Shown here in pieces: positions 19,005 to 31,844 of a stretch of 64,000 nt of DNA. The translations under genes and the position numbers were made by a program. A model generated the notes under the pieces. It made no database searches. It saw only the letters and a program-made list of their open reading frames with translations, and was not told the origin of the DNA. Numbering within the stretch: position 1 is the stretch's first letter; each line of letters begins with the position of its first letter. Location of the stretch: positions 1 through 64,000 of the forward strand of contig JAKUCV010004222.1 in assembly GCA_028386065.3 (NCBI GenBank), given 5' to 3'. This DNA is from Turnera subulata. Taxonomy: Eukaryota; Streptophyta; Magnoliopsida; Malpighiales; Passifloraceae.

Positions 19005-20868
19005 GTCAATATGATCAAGCTTTAGGTACCCAGACTAGTTTGGGTCCTTCTGGGTTAGGCTTGGTTCCTTTCGGAACCCACACATACTTCAGATTACTGT
19101 TTCTCTTCTTAAACCAACAGGTTCTAATACCATTACCAGCTTTACCACAGCAATAGCATGTACTATGAGATGAATTGAATCCATATGAATACATATGATA
19201 GTTTCTCCTAGGTGGATACATCTTTGTCTTAGGTGCATATGGTTTTCCAAACCTAGTTCAAACAAATGGCACATACTGGTTTGGTTTGTTAGTAACCACA
19301 CTGGAATCATTTGGTTTGTATGCCTTGTTAGGAGATCTATGTCTATATTGCATTCTGGTTCCTATTTTAGCTTTCTTAGCAGTCTGATATTGTGTGTTAG
19401 CATGCACATGAGTACTAACAGGCACATCAGATCCTGCCTTGACAAAATGCACATAAGTGTTTGCTTTTTCAAAAACCACATGTGTAGCCCCTATTCCTTC
19501 TTTTTGCATAGAGTGTCTTTGTTGTCTTAACAATATATTTAGGTTTTCTGTTCCACTGGTGAATTTCTCAAGAGAATGTTTAAGATCTCTAACTTCCTCA
19601 TTTAGCTTACTACTTCCCATAACCAACAACTCACTATTAGCAACACTAGAAGCATTTAACTTTTCTAGTTCACTATGAGCAACTTTTTCAGCTTTCAGAG
19701 TTTCATATGACCTACAAACTTCAGTATGAGCAGTATCATGCCTTTCATATGCATTTCTATGTGCATTAGCATTATATTCAAGTAAATCAATGCGTTTCTT
19801 ATATGCTTTATTCTTTTTAAAAACTTCCTTATATCTACCATGCAATTCAGCAAAAGCATCCTGTAATTCATCAAAAGTAAAGTCAGGCGAGACATCTACC
19901 TCAGAATCTTCTTGAGCCAAGAGACAAAAGTTTGCATCCTCATCTGTCTCAGAATCACTTGAAGAATCCGAGTCATCCCAAGCAACCATGACCTTCTTCC
20001 CTTTGGTTTTTGAAGAATCATATATGTTCTTCTTTTGGTAAGGACACTCTGATTTGATGTGACCAGGGCGGTTGCAACCAAAGCATGTCAGGGAGTCCTT
20101 TTTAGGCTCATCAATCTTCACACCTTTAGGACTTCTTCCCTTGAGTTGCTTCTTCATGAAGTATCTTACAAGTCTCATTATAAGGAGTGCAACATCTGAA
20201 TCACTATCATCATCAGATTCTTGGGATTTTAAGGCCAGGTCCTTCTTCTTTGGTTCCTTGGTTTCAAGCTAGGAACCATACACTATAAGCTTGTCAATCA
20301 GCTCATCATAGGTGAGAGTGTTCAAGTTCTGAGCTTCTTATATGGCAGTAACCTTGGGCTCCCACTCCTTAGGTAGAGACCTAAGTACCTTTGCAACCTT
20401 CTCTCTGTGTGTGATAACCTTCCCAAGAGTTGCAAGGCTGTTGCACATAATTGTGAAGCGAGTATCCGTCTCCTGTATGGTTTCACCAGAAACCATCTGA
20501 AACAGTTCATAGTCCTTCATGAGACGATTGAGCTTTGACTCCTTCACATGGTTTGTTCCTTCATGAGTGACACATAGAAGCCTCCAGATCTCATAGGCAG
20601 TTTCACAAGATCTGACTCTTTGAAACTCACTTTCACTTATTCCACAAAGAAGGACATTCTTGGCATGAGCATCAAGCTTAGCCTTTTTGAGCTCCTCTCC
20701 TGACCAGAACTACATGTCCCTCAGTGGTCTGGCATAAGGATGCTGGACTATGTTCCACATCTCTACATCTTTGCCTACAAGGAAGATCTTCATCCTGAAC
20801 TTCCAGTAATCAAAGTTTGCACAATCGAAGTAGGGTGCTTTGTTGATGCTATTTCCCTCATAAGCCAT
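19005..20868 (-). pseudogene. element A gag
   Basis: Starts at ATG 20868 (minus). The N-terminal region has KAPYFDCANFDYWKFRMKIF, then a TAG at 20710-20712 shared with B. The central domain (20547-20338, FTIMCNSLATLGKVITHREK, LRSLPKEWEPK) ends at a private TAA (20338). A second TAG shared with B lies at 20269-20271. The next frame (20178-19258) carries an intact knuckle CFGCNRPGHIKSEC (about 20085-20044) and a long coiled coil. A second knuckle near 19158-19117 reads CYCCGKAGNGIRTC, with Asn where His should bind zinc. It ends with paired VWVPK repeats, as in SIRE-type Gags. Confidence 0.88.
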
Positions 20869-20910
20869 GATCTTTGCCTCTAGATGTTACTTCTTTGTAC
20901 TGAGGACGTG

Positions 20911-20924
20911 GCTCCGCTACCAAT
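20911..20924 (-). promoter_or_regulatory. primer-binding site of element A
   Basis: In element orientation attggtagcggagcc follows directly after the 5' LTR end (...ctaaca), the same variant tRNA-Met-type site as in the TR-GAG element. Confidence 0.75.
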
Positions 20925-22155
20925 TGTTAGCCTAGATAGGCCTGAGAGGGGGGGAGGGGGTGGAGGAATCAGGCTACCCCTCAATCGGGGTTGGTTTCAA
21001 GTTTGGTTTCTACAAAAAACAAATGGTTTCTTAAATTAAACCACTCACCCACTGAAAAGACAGTGATCACAAGCACAGTTATAAAAGAGCAGAGGGAAGA
21101 GAATATGCTACAGTGATTTTAGAGTGGTTCCCCCTCACCAGGTACTCCACTACCTAAAGGACCCTCCTTTAGGATTTCAAACCCTCACTAACTTAGGCTT
21201 TTGAGGGATCAGCCTCAACCTATTACAGAAACCAAATTTTTGCAGGATAAGCTCTAACGTTTACAAGTTTTTTCCATGCTAAACTCTAATCTTTACAAGA
21301 AACAAGCTTTTGCAGGCTCAGCTCAAACCTTTATAAGTTTTTCCAGGCTAAACTATAACCTTTCCCCAAATCTAAACCAAGATTTAAGATCCCAGCAAAA
21401 CTACACACTAGTCTTGCCTGAAACACTACCCTTTTAAACAACTTGTTGAACAAGAATAAACTCAAGTGTAAGCTCAAGAAATAACTAAGGTGTAAGCACA
21501 ATTGCAGACTTCAAAGCACTTTTCAAATTGGCTGGGATGCTTTTCCAAGAAGCATTCCTTTTCCTTATATAGAGCTTGAGCAAGTGGGAGTAGGTAGGAA
21601 GCTCTTCATCTAACGGCTCTAAAGTACTCTTCAGCTCTTGGTCCAACGGCTATGTGGCACAAATCAGTCTTCAGAGTTGACTCAACAATCCACTAGCTGG
21701 TGTTGGGTTCATTTTAGGAAGTTCACTCTCTTTGTAGCTCAATTACTTGAAAATATTCTATTTTTAGCAATCCGGGACCATAAGTGTGGACCACAATTGA
21801 TAATTGAGCTTGTAGGTGAGAGGTAAGTGTTGCAGGTCTTCATCTCTGTCATGGACCACTTTCTCTGCCCGTTGGAGTAGTTGGGGGTTGAGCATTAACA
21901 CTGTGAGGACCACCTGGGCCACCAGCAACTTGCAACAGGACCACTTTAGATGTTGACAGTAAAGTGTGGTTTCTTCCAGAAACCAAGCCTCGTGGTTTTT
22001 GTGTGGTTTTCGTAAGAAACCACGCTGCATGTTATTCAACACAAACATATGCAAACATCTAACCAGGTTTGTTATTCTTCAAAATAAAAAAATAATTATT
22101 CATTAAACATAATTAATCATTAATAATCCATATTAAGCTCATGTTTAGGTCCTCA
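20925..22155 (-). repeat. element A 5' LTR
   Basis: 1231 bp, starting tgttagcctag on the plus strand. It shares several private variants with the element B 5' LTR (ttttgagggatca, gcaggataagc, gatttaagatccc, gcctgaaacac, aagctcaagaaataactaagg), whereas both 3' LTRs read ttttgcgggatca, ggctaagc, gatttgagat, gcctaaaa and aagctcaacaaataactcagg. A 96-codon frame (22054-21764) also occurs in the A 3' LTR but has no protein-like conservation. Confidence 0.9.
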
Positions 22156-22192
22156 TAATCTTCACTCATGTTATTGTTGAAAGTCTAGATAA
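22156..22192. other. 37-bp junction between elements A and B
   Basis: Unique sequence between the element A 5' LTR and the element B 3' LTR. This is all that separates the two same-orientation elements, so they do not share an LTR. Confidence 0.8.
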
Positions 22193-23408
22193 TGTTAGCC
22201 CAGATAGGTTTAAGACGGGGGTGGGGGGGGTGGTGGTGAATCAGGCTACCTCTTAATCGCGGTTGGTTTCTGGTTTGGTTTCTTCACAAACCACTAACCC
22301 GCAGAACAGACGGTGAACACAAGCAGAATCATAAGAGAGCAGAGGGAAGAGAGAATATGACACAGTTATTTTAGAATGGTTCCCTCTCACCAGGTACTCC
22401 ACTACCTAAAGGACCCTCCTTTAGGATTTCAAACCCTTACTAACTTAGGCTTTTGCGGGATCAGCCTCAACCTATTACAGAAACCAAGCTTTTGTAGGCT
22501 AAGCTCTAACCTTTACAAGTTTTTCAAAGGCTAAACTCTAACCTTTACAAGAAACAAGCTTTTACAGGCTCAGCTCAAACCTTTACAAGTTTTTCCAGGC
22601 TAAACTCTATCCTTTCTCCAAATCTAATCCTAAATTTGAGATCTCAGCAAAACTACACACTAGTCTTGCCTAAAAAACTACCCTTTCAAACAACTTGTTG
22701 AACAAGAATAAACTCAAGTGTAAGCTCAACAAATAACTCAGGTGTAAGCATAATTGCAGACTTCAAAGCACTTTTCAAATTGGCTGGGATACTTTTCCAA
22801 GAAGCATTCCTCTACCTTATATAGAGCTTCAAGCAAGTAGGAGTAGGTAGGAAGATCTTCATCCAACGGCTCTAAAGTACTCTTCAGCTCTTCATCCAAC
22901 AACTACGTGGTACAAATCAGTCTTCGGAGTTGACTCCACAATCCACTAGCTAGTGTTGGGTTCATTTCAGAAAGTCCACTCTCTTTGCAGCTTAATTAAT
23001 TGAAAACATTCCATTTTTAGCAATCCGGGACCATAAGTGTGGATCACAATTGATAATTGAGCTTGGAGGTGAGAGACAAGTGTTACAAGTCTTCATCTTT
23101 GTCATGGACCAATTTTTCTGCCCGTTGGAGTAGTTGGGGGTTGAGCAATAACGTTGTGAAGACCATCTGGCCCACCAGCAACTTGCAACAGGACCACTTC
23201 AGATGTTGACAGTAAAGTGTGGTTTCTTCCAGAAACTAAGTCTCGTGGTTTTTCTGTGGTTCTTGTAAGAAACCATGTTGCATGTTATTCAACACAAACA
23301 TATGCAAACATCTGACCAGGTTTGTTAATCATCAAAATCAGTAGGTAATTATTCATTAAACATGATTAGTCATTAATAATCCATATTAAGCTCATGTTTA
23401 GGTCATCA
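22193..23408 (-). repeat. element B 3' LTR
   Basis: 1216 bp, tgttagccc ... ggtcatca, next to the polypurine tract at 23409-23420. It retains the full sequence at the G-rich tract (gacgggggtggggggggtgg, 22213-22232) where the A copy is collapsed. Confidence 0.9.
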
Positions 23409-24125
23409 GTCTCCCCTTTTTTATGATGACAAACATTGTATTGATTACTGCAAAAACTAGGGTTAGTTAAGATATCACAATAAGTAAGCACACTACCCCT
23501 GAATTATTGGTCCCCCTATATCAAATATTTTTGTGCTTTAAGTTCCATTGGCTAGTCTACTTAGCCAAAATTCTTCCCCTGCAAATAACAACATCTTCTT
23601 TCAAATAATTTTTAGCAAAGTATAGCGCAGCAGCAAGAAATAGTTTAAATTTTATCATTTTTCTCCCCTTTTCATTTCTCTCCCTTTTTCATACTTTTCG
23701 TTTTTCTCCTCTTTTCATAATCATAGCACCATTTTCCTCCCCCTTTTGGCATCAACAAAAAGGATAAGGGTAAAAGGTAGAATAAGAGACAAGATTAGTG
23801 CAATAGGAACATAAGATTAATAGTCAAAAGACGAACACCAGATAGCATAAGGTAAAAACCAGAAAACAGAACCAAAAAAGGTCTGAAAGAGAAACCACGA
23901 TAAAAACCAATATAAGAACCGGACCAATAATAAACCAGCCTAAAAACCAAGTAAGGAACCATGCGTAAAACCATGAAGTATGCAAAATGCAAATGCATGT
24001 CCTAGGGGCTTCAGGCAGTTGAGTGCATCACTCATCATCAGTATCAGACTCAAGAAGAGAGACAATCTGATCCAGAGAATCCATCACTTTTTCTTCAAGA
24101 TCGTCGATCTGCTAGTTGATTTCCT
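23409..24125 (-). other. element B 3' untranslated and polypurine region
   Basis: Collinear with 7359-8045 of element A, with the same series of purine blocks in element orientation (near 23411, 23493, 23575, 23664, 23747). No gene. Confidence 0.7.
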
Positions 24126-26422
24126 CTAAGGTAACTCAATAGCATCCATCCGAACCATCAGATCTTCTTTTTCAGATACCTTACCCTTGGTCTTCTTTAT
24201 TACAACAAATTTCCCTTCTGCACTAGGTTTGATACTCGACAAAGTTTGAGCACTGATCTGGATAGGGTTCTCGAGTTCATCTGCCTCAAAAGGAGTCTTG
24301 GAAAATTTGCAGGCCAGTAGTGTGATTAAGCCTCCGAGCCAGGGCACTCTGCATAGGGCCATATGATGCAGGATGAGAGTCCTATAGCAAATGAGGGTCC
24401 TTTTCAGGATGCAGGCCAAAGTCCGCTGATCACAGAGTTTGACAATGGTTTGATGATAAGGTCGAGGTAAAACCACCCTGGTGATCATGTACATGAGAAC
24501 TCTTTGCTGAGGAGACAGAGCTCTAAACTTGCCCCTTCGATTGGAGGATCCAAACAGATTCTTGTTGGCTTCAGTGTCAGTAGGGTTCCCCTGTGATGCT
24601 TCTCATAATCATAGACAACCTTAAGCTTGCCGGCCTTGAGCTTAAGCACTTCAATGATGTCATCAGCAGTGATCTTCAAAGTTTTGCCCATGATGCTGGT
24701 TGTAATTATCTTGGTAGCACCAGAAGTATTCGTGGTTGACTTCAGATTCTTATAGAATTCCTTTGTCACTGTCATGTATGCCTTGGCTTTGAGAGTTGCC
24801 ATATAGCCAAAATTAACCTTCTTTAGAATTTGTGACACACCAAGCTGCTCAAAGTCTTCCATCTCCACAGTGTGTGATGAATAGAAAACAGAAGTCTTAA
24901 CTTTGCGCTTCTTCTTAGCATATTTAGGATCTGTTTTGGCCATCTTCTTTGGTGGTATGGCTGGATTTTCTTCATCATCTTTTGGGTCATCATCTTCTTC
25001 ATCATCTTCATTACAATCATCATTGTCATCAGCAGAGCCCCCTTTATCTTATTCATAATCATTGTCATCTTCAAAGTCTGAGTCATTGTCGAATTCATCA
25101 CTTCTTTTCCTTTTCTTTGAAGCCTCTGAGTCATCAGATGCCTCTGCCTCAGACTCGCCATTCTCTGATACTGATTTATCCTTTAAATCATCATCTGACT
25201 TTGGCTCTGGTTCTGGTTCGGGCTCACCAACCTTTCTTTTCCCTTCTGCCTTGGACAATGGTTTTGGGGTTGGTTTCTTTGAAACCACCTCAGTAGTTGG
25301 TTCTTGAATGGAAATCCCAGTGTTCTTCTTAGGAATGGTTGATTGCCGTTTCCTTTTCTTCTGTCCAGTAGCCTCAATGTTGGTGACTGACTCTGAAATA
25401 GGTGTCTCCTTTGGTATCTCCGTTGGTTTCATAGAAACCTCAGGATTCTTCTCAACAGTAGAAGCAACAACTTCTTTGCTTACTTTCAGCACTGTCGCCA
25501 TCAGACCTTCTTCATCCTCTTCTAGCTCTTGTTGAGGCAAATTGAGATCAACAGTGTGTGTCTATGGCATGGTTTTGGCAGGTGAAACCACAGCTGATAC
25601 CACCTCTGGAACAACAGCTGAAACCACATCGGAAACCAAGTTGGTCTTATCACCAACTTCACGACTTGCTTTCTCAGTAGTTTCTAGCAGTTCAGTTCCT
25701 TCACGCAATGCTTTGTAGTGGGCTTCTTCTTCTTCTTCTTTAAAGGGTGTTCGGATGTGCCTTTCTGGAGGAGTATGGCCTTTGATGATAAAATCTGAAA
25801 TCATATCCCCAAATTCCTCTCTTTTCTTTACACGAAATATTTTGGGATCATAACCAGGTGGAATTACTATATGCTTAACAAAGTTATCAATCATTGATGT
25901 GACCATACTAGGGGTAAGTACAGGAGGGTCTTCTGTAAGTATGGTGGTTGTGCTAGCACTAGGTTTATCAATGGTGGTGTGTGGATTGGTTTTCTCACTG
26001 TCTTCAGGTGTAAGAACATGATAACTGATAGGATCTGGACATAAGAGGTCAATTTGAGGTGTATTACTAGTGAAAGGTGTTTTGAGCCATGAGGGTGCAA
26101 AAGACCCTTCAGGAATATTGCTTTTCTCTATAGTTGGCCAAGGCTCTCGATCAAGCCAAACTTTTTCAGACCCCTTCTGACTTTCCTGCATTTCCCAAGC
26201 CTCCTTAAACTTCTCTGATTCATCAGCCTTTGTAGCAGCATATGGAGTGATAGTGAGCTCCTCCATCTCCTTTTGTTCATGCACCTTCTTGAGGTATGCA
26301 AGTTTGGCAGCCTCAATCTCTTCTTGATTTTGTGGCTTAGGTTTGTTAGTGTTTGAGGTAGAAGAGGTTTGTTTAGAAACATACTTCTTAGACTTGGTTG
26401 TTTTGGTGCTTCTATTCCTCAT
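24126..26422 (-). pseudogene. element B third ORF (SIRE-type 3' ORF)
   Basis: Best preserved copy of this ORF. The 26422-25562 frame is open for 286 codons from ATG: a basic start (RNRSTKTTKSKKYVSK), an acidic Glu/Lys-rich part, then TSMIDNFVKHIVIPPGYDP. After a stop at 25562 the frame 25540-25049 gives 163 codons ending in a Glu/Asp/Lys/Ser-rich nuclear-protein-like tract (KKRKR and KRKRS motifs that could act as nuclear localisation signals). Frames 24943-24485 and 24494-24126 carry the globular region with VSQILKKVNFGYMATLKAKA and then MITRVVLPRPYHQ. No signal peptide or membrane anchor is apparent. The role is unknown; only position and collinearity with A and C are certain. Confidence 0.75.
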
Positions 26423-27283
26423 CTTGTAAGTGTTTGGGTTTGAAAGAAACTTTGGTTTAGAAGAGAGAAGGGTTTAGGGATAGAGTTGTTAGTGAATGAG
26501 AATTTGTGTTGAGGAAGGAGTGTGTCTGGGGTTTAAAAAGAAGTGGATGTGACCGGTTAAGGGAATGAATTATTGGAGAGAGAGTGTCAAAGGAATCAGA
26601 ACAGATCACGGGTGGAAGTAACGGTCAAATGCATTTACTTCTTCCCCCACCTTTTCAGCTTTTGTCGGGTATAACCCACTGTGGTCCCTAACTTTTTGAA
26701 TTATTTGGACCACTTTGACCTTTTACTTATACCAGCAAAGATCCCGTGATTAACCCCACCAGATATCTTCTTTTTGACTTTCCTAAAGTACTCAGAATTG
26801 CTCCCCCAACTTGACAAGATACCTTTTGTCCGTTGGGTAATAACTGCTGAACATTTGGTTTTTTCCTAAAACCAAGTTACCTTCTGTCCACAATTTTCCA
26901 ACTTCCAAGGCACCCAAAATTCAAATTATTTTCATTTGAATTTATCAGAGTCCTTCTGATTTAGAATTCCCGCCTGAAGAGATGCTTTTGTCCATTGGAT
27001 AATGACTGCAGAATATTTGGTTTCTCCAAAGACCAAGATTATCCATTCTTCCATTTGCCTTAACTGATGATCATAATGCCTCAAGACATTTCCTCATATG
27101 CCAGAATGCAATGTGAACGTGTGTCTATGAGGTATATTGAATGCAATAAAACTAATATGGTCATGTATACACATAATAAGAGGATGCATGGTTTGTTCAA
27201 AGACCAAGTATAAAACCAAGTATGAAACCAAGCATAAAACCAAGTATCAAACCAAGTAAGCAAAAGAGTCAAGGTAAGCTACA
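26423..27283 (-). other. element B spacer between pol and third ORF
   Basis: Non-coding, collinear with 10319-11162 of A. Confidence 0.6.
27203..27262 (-). repeat. 12-bp tandem repeat, five units (element B copy)
   Basis: Five units of ACCAAGTATAAA type, less diverged than in A (units four and five still read ACCAAGTATCAA and ACCAAGTAAGCA). Confidence 0.85.
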
Positions 27284-29995
27284 CATTCCAAGTTCAAGTT
27301 TGTTCCTGGTGAATTAATCCTCTTTGAGTTGCTTTGTAAAGATATCAGCAAGCTGATTTTCAGTCTTCACGAATTCAAATGCCACATCCTTCTTCAACAC
27401 ATGGTCTCGGATAAAAAGATGACTTACATCAATGTGCTTGGTCCGAGAGTGTTGTACAAGATTCTTGGACAAGTTAATAGCACTAGAGCGTGTTCATCCT
27501 TGTCAAGTTTGGTGGATATGCTCATAGGGGTGGCATTAGGCTTAGTTTCACTCAAAACAAAGCACTTCAACAACTCCCGAGTGTACTTAGCTTGATTAAT
27601 GAAAATACCACCATCAAGCTGGTTAACTTGAAATCCTAGAAAGTAATTAAGCTCACCCATCATGCTCATTTCGAATTCACTATGCATAAGCTTCTCAAAT
27701 TCCTTGCAAAGCAAATCATTAGTAGCTCCAAACAAAATATCATCAACATAGATTTGCACAATGATAACATTACTTTTGTTAGTTCTAACAAACAATGTTG
27801 AATCAACTTTGCCTCTAGAGAAGCCTTTAGACACAAGATAAGAGCTAAATCTATCATACCATGCTCTAGGAGCTTGTTTAAGTCCATATAATGCCTTCTT
27901 AAGCTTATAAACATGCTAAGGATGGTCATGACATTCAAAACCAGGTGGTTGTTCAACATAAACTTCTTCTAAGATATGTCCATTTAAGAATGCACTCTTA
28001 ACATCCATTTGATATAACTTGAAGGATTTATATGATGGAAATGCAAGTAGCATACGAATAGACTCTAATCTAGCAACAGAAGCAGAAGTCTCATTATAAT
28101 CAATACTTTCCTCTTGATTATACCCTTGAGCAACTAACCTAGCTTTGTTTCTTACAACAACACCAGTCTGATCAAGTTTGTTTCTGAAAACCCATTTTGT
28201 TCTAATGATTGGATGCTCAGCAGTTCTAGGCACAAGTTCCCAAACATCACTCCTCTTGAACTGATTTAACTCTTCTAGCATCCCCATTACCCAATTTTCA
28301 TCAAGAATGGCCTCTTCTGCAATTTTCGGTTCCACTTATGAGAGGAATGCAAGATGTGAGTTGACATTGTGTAGTGAGGATCTAGTAACCTCTGTTGAGT
28401 GTCCCCTGGGTGCTCTCACATTTCCATGAGAAGTAGATCCCTGTTCTGCATCGTTTGGTTTTTCCCAAGAACCACGTGGTTCCACCATTGGTTCTATGTT
28501 TGGTTGTGAACATGGTCGCACAGTTGGTTCTTGCATGGTTATTGGAAGAGGCTCCAATTCAGGAGGTTCTTCCTCTTTTTCAGCAGTCTCATTAATGCTT
28601 ATGATCTGTGGTTGATCTTCAGGTGCAGTATCTGTGACTATATCATCACATGTATCACATTGGTCAATCTCATCAAAAACAGCATGCATGGTTTCTTCAA
28701 CAACCATGATTCTCTTGTTATAGACTCGATATGCTTTACTAGTTAGAGAGTATCCAAGAAATATACCATCATCAGATTTAGCCTCAAATTTATCAAGATT
28801 GTCCTTATTATTAAGAATCTAGCACTTAGATCCAAATACTTTAAAATAACCAATGCTTGGTTTTTTTATCAAACAAAAACTCATAGGGGGTCTTTTCAAT
28901 CAAAGGACGTAATGATACTCTATTTAAAATGTAACAAGCTGTGTTTACACCCTCTGCCGAGAAATAGGCAGGTAACTTATACTCATTAAGTATAGTTCTA
29001 GCCAATTCTTGCAAAGTTTGATTCTTCCTTTCCACAACTCCATTTTGTTGAGGTGTTCTAGGAGTCGAAAAGGTGTGTTCAATGCCACTTTGTTCACAGA
29101 AGTGTTTAAATACAAGATTATCAAATTCTCCACCATGATCACTTCTAATTTTTGAAATCTTGTAGCCTTTTCATTTTGTAGACGCCTAACAAGAGTACCA
29201 AATTCATATCATGCATGATTTTTTTATGCTAGAAATAATAGCCATGTATACCTTGAATAATCATCCACAACCACAAATACATAACTCTTACCACCTAAAC
29301 TTACTGTTCTCATAGGTCCAAACAAGTTAATATGTAATAGGTCAAGGGGCCTAGTTGTAGAAATAGTATGCTTAGGTTTAAAGGAACTTTTAACCTGTTT
29401 TCCAAGCTGACAGGCTCTGCATGTGGTTTCTTTCTCATACTTGAGCTTAGGCAGACCCCTTACCAACTCCTTTTTGGATAAATTTGAGATGAGCTCCGAA
29501 TTTGCATGGCCAAGCCTTCTGTACCAAAGGGTTGGTGTCTCTGTTCTTGCACTTAAACACTTGAACTCAGGGTCAGAAACATTGCATAGATTTATAGAAT
29601 ATATGTTGCCTTTTCTGTTGCCAACAAAAACCACTTGGTTTTTGTCTAAAACCAAACATCTAGAAGCCTAAAAAATAACCCTATATCCTTTGTCGCATAA
29701 CTGGCTAATACTTAGCAGATTATACTTCAGATTATCAACCAATAAAACATGCTCAATAATAGGGTTAGATCCAACATTACCAAGACCAAGGATTTTCCCT
29801 TTTGACTTGTCACCAAAAGTCACATTACCTCGGTCTTTTTCAGTTAGGGATGAAAACATGGATAAGTCTCCTATCATATGCCTTTAACACCCACTGTCCA
29901 AGATCCATTCATCCCTAGTATCCTCTCAATATGATCAAGCTTTAGGTACCCAAACTAACTTGGGTCCTTCAGGGTTAGGCTTGGTTCCTTTCGAA
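27284..29995 (-). pseudogene. element B pol: protease, integrase, RT, deleted RNase H
   Basis: Protease: DSG is intact but the next codons read C-stop (DSGC*RH) near 29885; a TAG at 29668-29670 is shared with A. Integrase: zinc domain 29655-29224 (LWYRRLGHAN has Tyr for Trp-His context; CRACQLGK intact), core with SLGGKSYVFVVVDDYSR, then breaks, and ERKNQTLQELA at 29035. RT: 28335-27916 (WVMGMLEELNQF, GYNQEESIDYNETSASVAR with changes at conserved sites) and 27834-27424 with YVDDILFGATND. After KLDKDEH the frame jumps to [13 protein letters not shown]. Compared with A, about 460 bp covering the end of RT and most of RNase H are deleted at ~27488. Non-functional. Confidence 0.9.
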
Positions 29996-30003
29996 ACCCA
30001 CGC

Positions 30004-31788
30004 CTACTTCACATTATTGTTTCTCTTCTCAAACCAACTGGTTCTAATACCTTGACCAGCTTTACCACAGCAATAGCATGTATTATGAGATGCATTGATT
30101 CCATGTGAATGCATATGATAGTTTCTCCTAGGTGGATACATGTTTGTCATAGGTGCATATGGTTTTCCAAACCTAGTTCGAACAAATGGCACATACTGGT
30201 TTTGTTTGTTAAAAACTACACTGGAATAATTTGGTTTGTATGCCTTGTTAGGAGATCTGTGTCTATATTATATTCTAGATTCTATCTTAGCATTCTTAGC
30301 AGTCTGATATTGTTTGTTAGCATGCACATGAGTAGTAACAGGCACATCAGATCCTGCCTTGACAAAATGCACAGAAGTGTTTGGTTTTTCAAAAACCACC
30401 AGTGTAGCCCCTATTCCATCTTTCTGCACAGAGTGTCTTTGCTGTCCTAACAATATATTTAGGTTTTCCGTTCCACTGGTAAATTTCTCAAGAGAATGTT
30501 TAAGATCTTTAACTTCCTCTTTTAGCTTACTATTTTCCATAACCAACAATCCACTATTAGCAACACTAGAAGCATTTAAATTTTCTAGTTCACAATAAGC
30601 AACTTTTTCTGCTTTCAGAGTTTCATATGACCTACAAACTTCAGTATGAGCAGTATCAAGCCTTTCATATGCATTTCTATGTGCATTAGCATTATATTCA
30701 AGTAAATCAATGCGTTTCTTATATGCTTTATTTTTTTTAAGGACTTCCTTATATCTACCATGCAATTCAGCAAAAGCATCCTGTAATTCATCAAAAGTAA
30801 AGTCAGGTGAGTCATCTACCTCAGAATCTTCTTGAACCATGAGACACAAGTTTGCATCCTCATCTGTCTCAGAATCACTTGAAGAATTAGAGTCATCCCA
30901 AGCAACCATGACCTTTTTCCCTTTGGTTTTTGAAGAATCATATCTGTTCTTCTTTTCCTAAGGACATTCTGATCTGATGTGACCAGGGCGGTTGCAACCA
31001 AAGCATTTCAGGGAGTCCTTTTTAGGCTCATCAATCTTCACACCTTTAAGACTTCTTCCCTTGAGTTGCTTCTTCATGAAGTATCTTACAAGTCTCATTG
31101 TAAGGAGTGCAACATCTGAATCACTGTCATCATCAGATTCTTGGGATTTTAAGGCCAGGTCCTTCTTCTTTGGTTCCTTGGATTCAAGCTAGGAACCATA
31201 CACTATAAGCTTGTCAATCAGCTCATCATAGGTGAGAGTGTTCAAGTTCTGAGCTTCTTCTATGGCAGTAACCTTGGGCTCCCACTCCATAGGTAGGGAC
31301 CTAAGTACCTTTGCAACCTTCTCTCTGTGTGTGATAACCTTCCCAAGAGTTGCAAGGCTGTTGCACATAATTGTGAAGCGAGTATCCGTCTCCTGTATGG
31401 TTTCACCAGAAACCATCTGAAACAGTTCATAGTCCTTCATGAGACGATTGAGCTTTGACTCCTTCACATGGTTTGTTCCTTCATGAGTGACACATAGAAG
31501 CCTCCAGATCTCATAGGCAGTTTCACAAGATCTGACTCTTTGAAACTCACTCTCACTTATTCCACAAAGAAGGACATTCTTGGCATGAGCATCAAGCTTA
31601 GCCTTTTTGAGCTCCTCTCTTGACCAGAACTACATGTCCCTCAGTGGTTTGCCATAAGGATGCTGGACTATGTTCCACATCTCTACATCTTTGCCTTCAA
31701 GGAAGATCTTCATCCTGAACTTCCAGTAATCAAAGTTTGCACCATCGAAGTAGGGTGCTTTGTTGATGCTATTTCCCTCATAAGCCAT
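30004..31788 (-). pseudogene. element B gag
   Basis: ATG at 31788. Stops shared with A lie at 31630-31632 and 31189-31191; the central domain (31467-31192) is open where A has a private stop. The first knuckle CFGCNRPGHIRSEC (about 31000-30960) is intact. The coiled coil is at 30909-30268. The second knuckle near 30075 reads CYCCGKAGQGIRTS, losing the His and the last Cys. Otherwise collinear with A. Confidence 0.88.
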
Positions 31789-31830
31789 GATCTTTGCCTC
31801 TAGATGTTACTCCTTTGTACTGAGGACGTG

Positions 31831-31844
31831 GCTCCGCTACCAAT
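31831..31844 (-). promoter_or_regulatory. primer-binding site of element B
   Basis: Same attggtagcggagcc site adjoining the 5' LTR as in element A. Confidence 0.75.

Larger units (their letters stand above)
6193..22155 (-). mobile_element. element A: SIRE/Maximus-type Ty1/copia retrotransposon, degenerate, with nested insertion
   Basis: Complete in structure on the minus strand: 5' LTR at 20925-22155, primer-binding site at 20911-20924, gag, protease, integrase, RT, RNase H, a third ORF, polypurine region and 3' LTR at 6193-7358. The order protease-integrase-RT defines Ty1/copia. The coiled-coil Gag with two knuckles and the extra ORF after pol point to the SIRE/Maximus lineage. The coding region has many stops and frameshifts, and a 4.77-kb element (13392-18161) is inserted in the integrase gene. 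Without that insertion A is about 11.2 kb. No clear target duplication flanks it. Confidence 0.9.
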
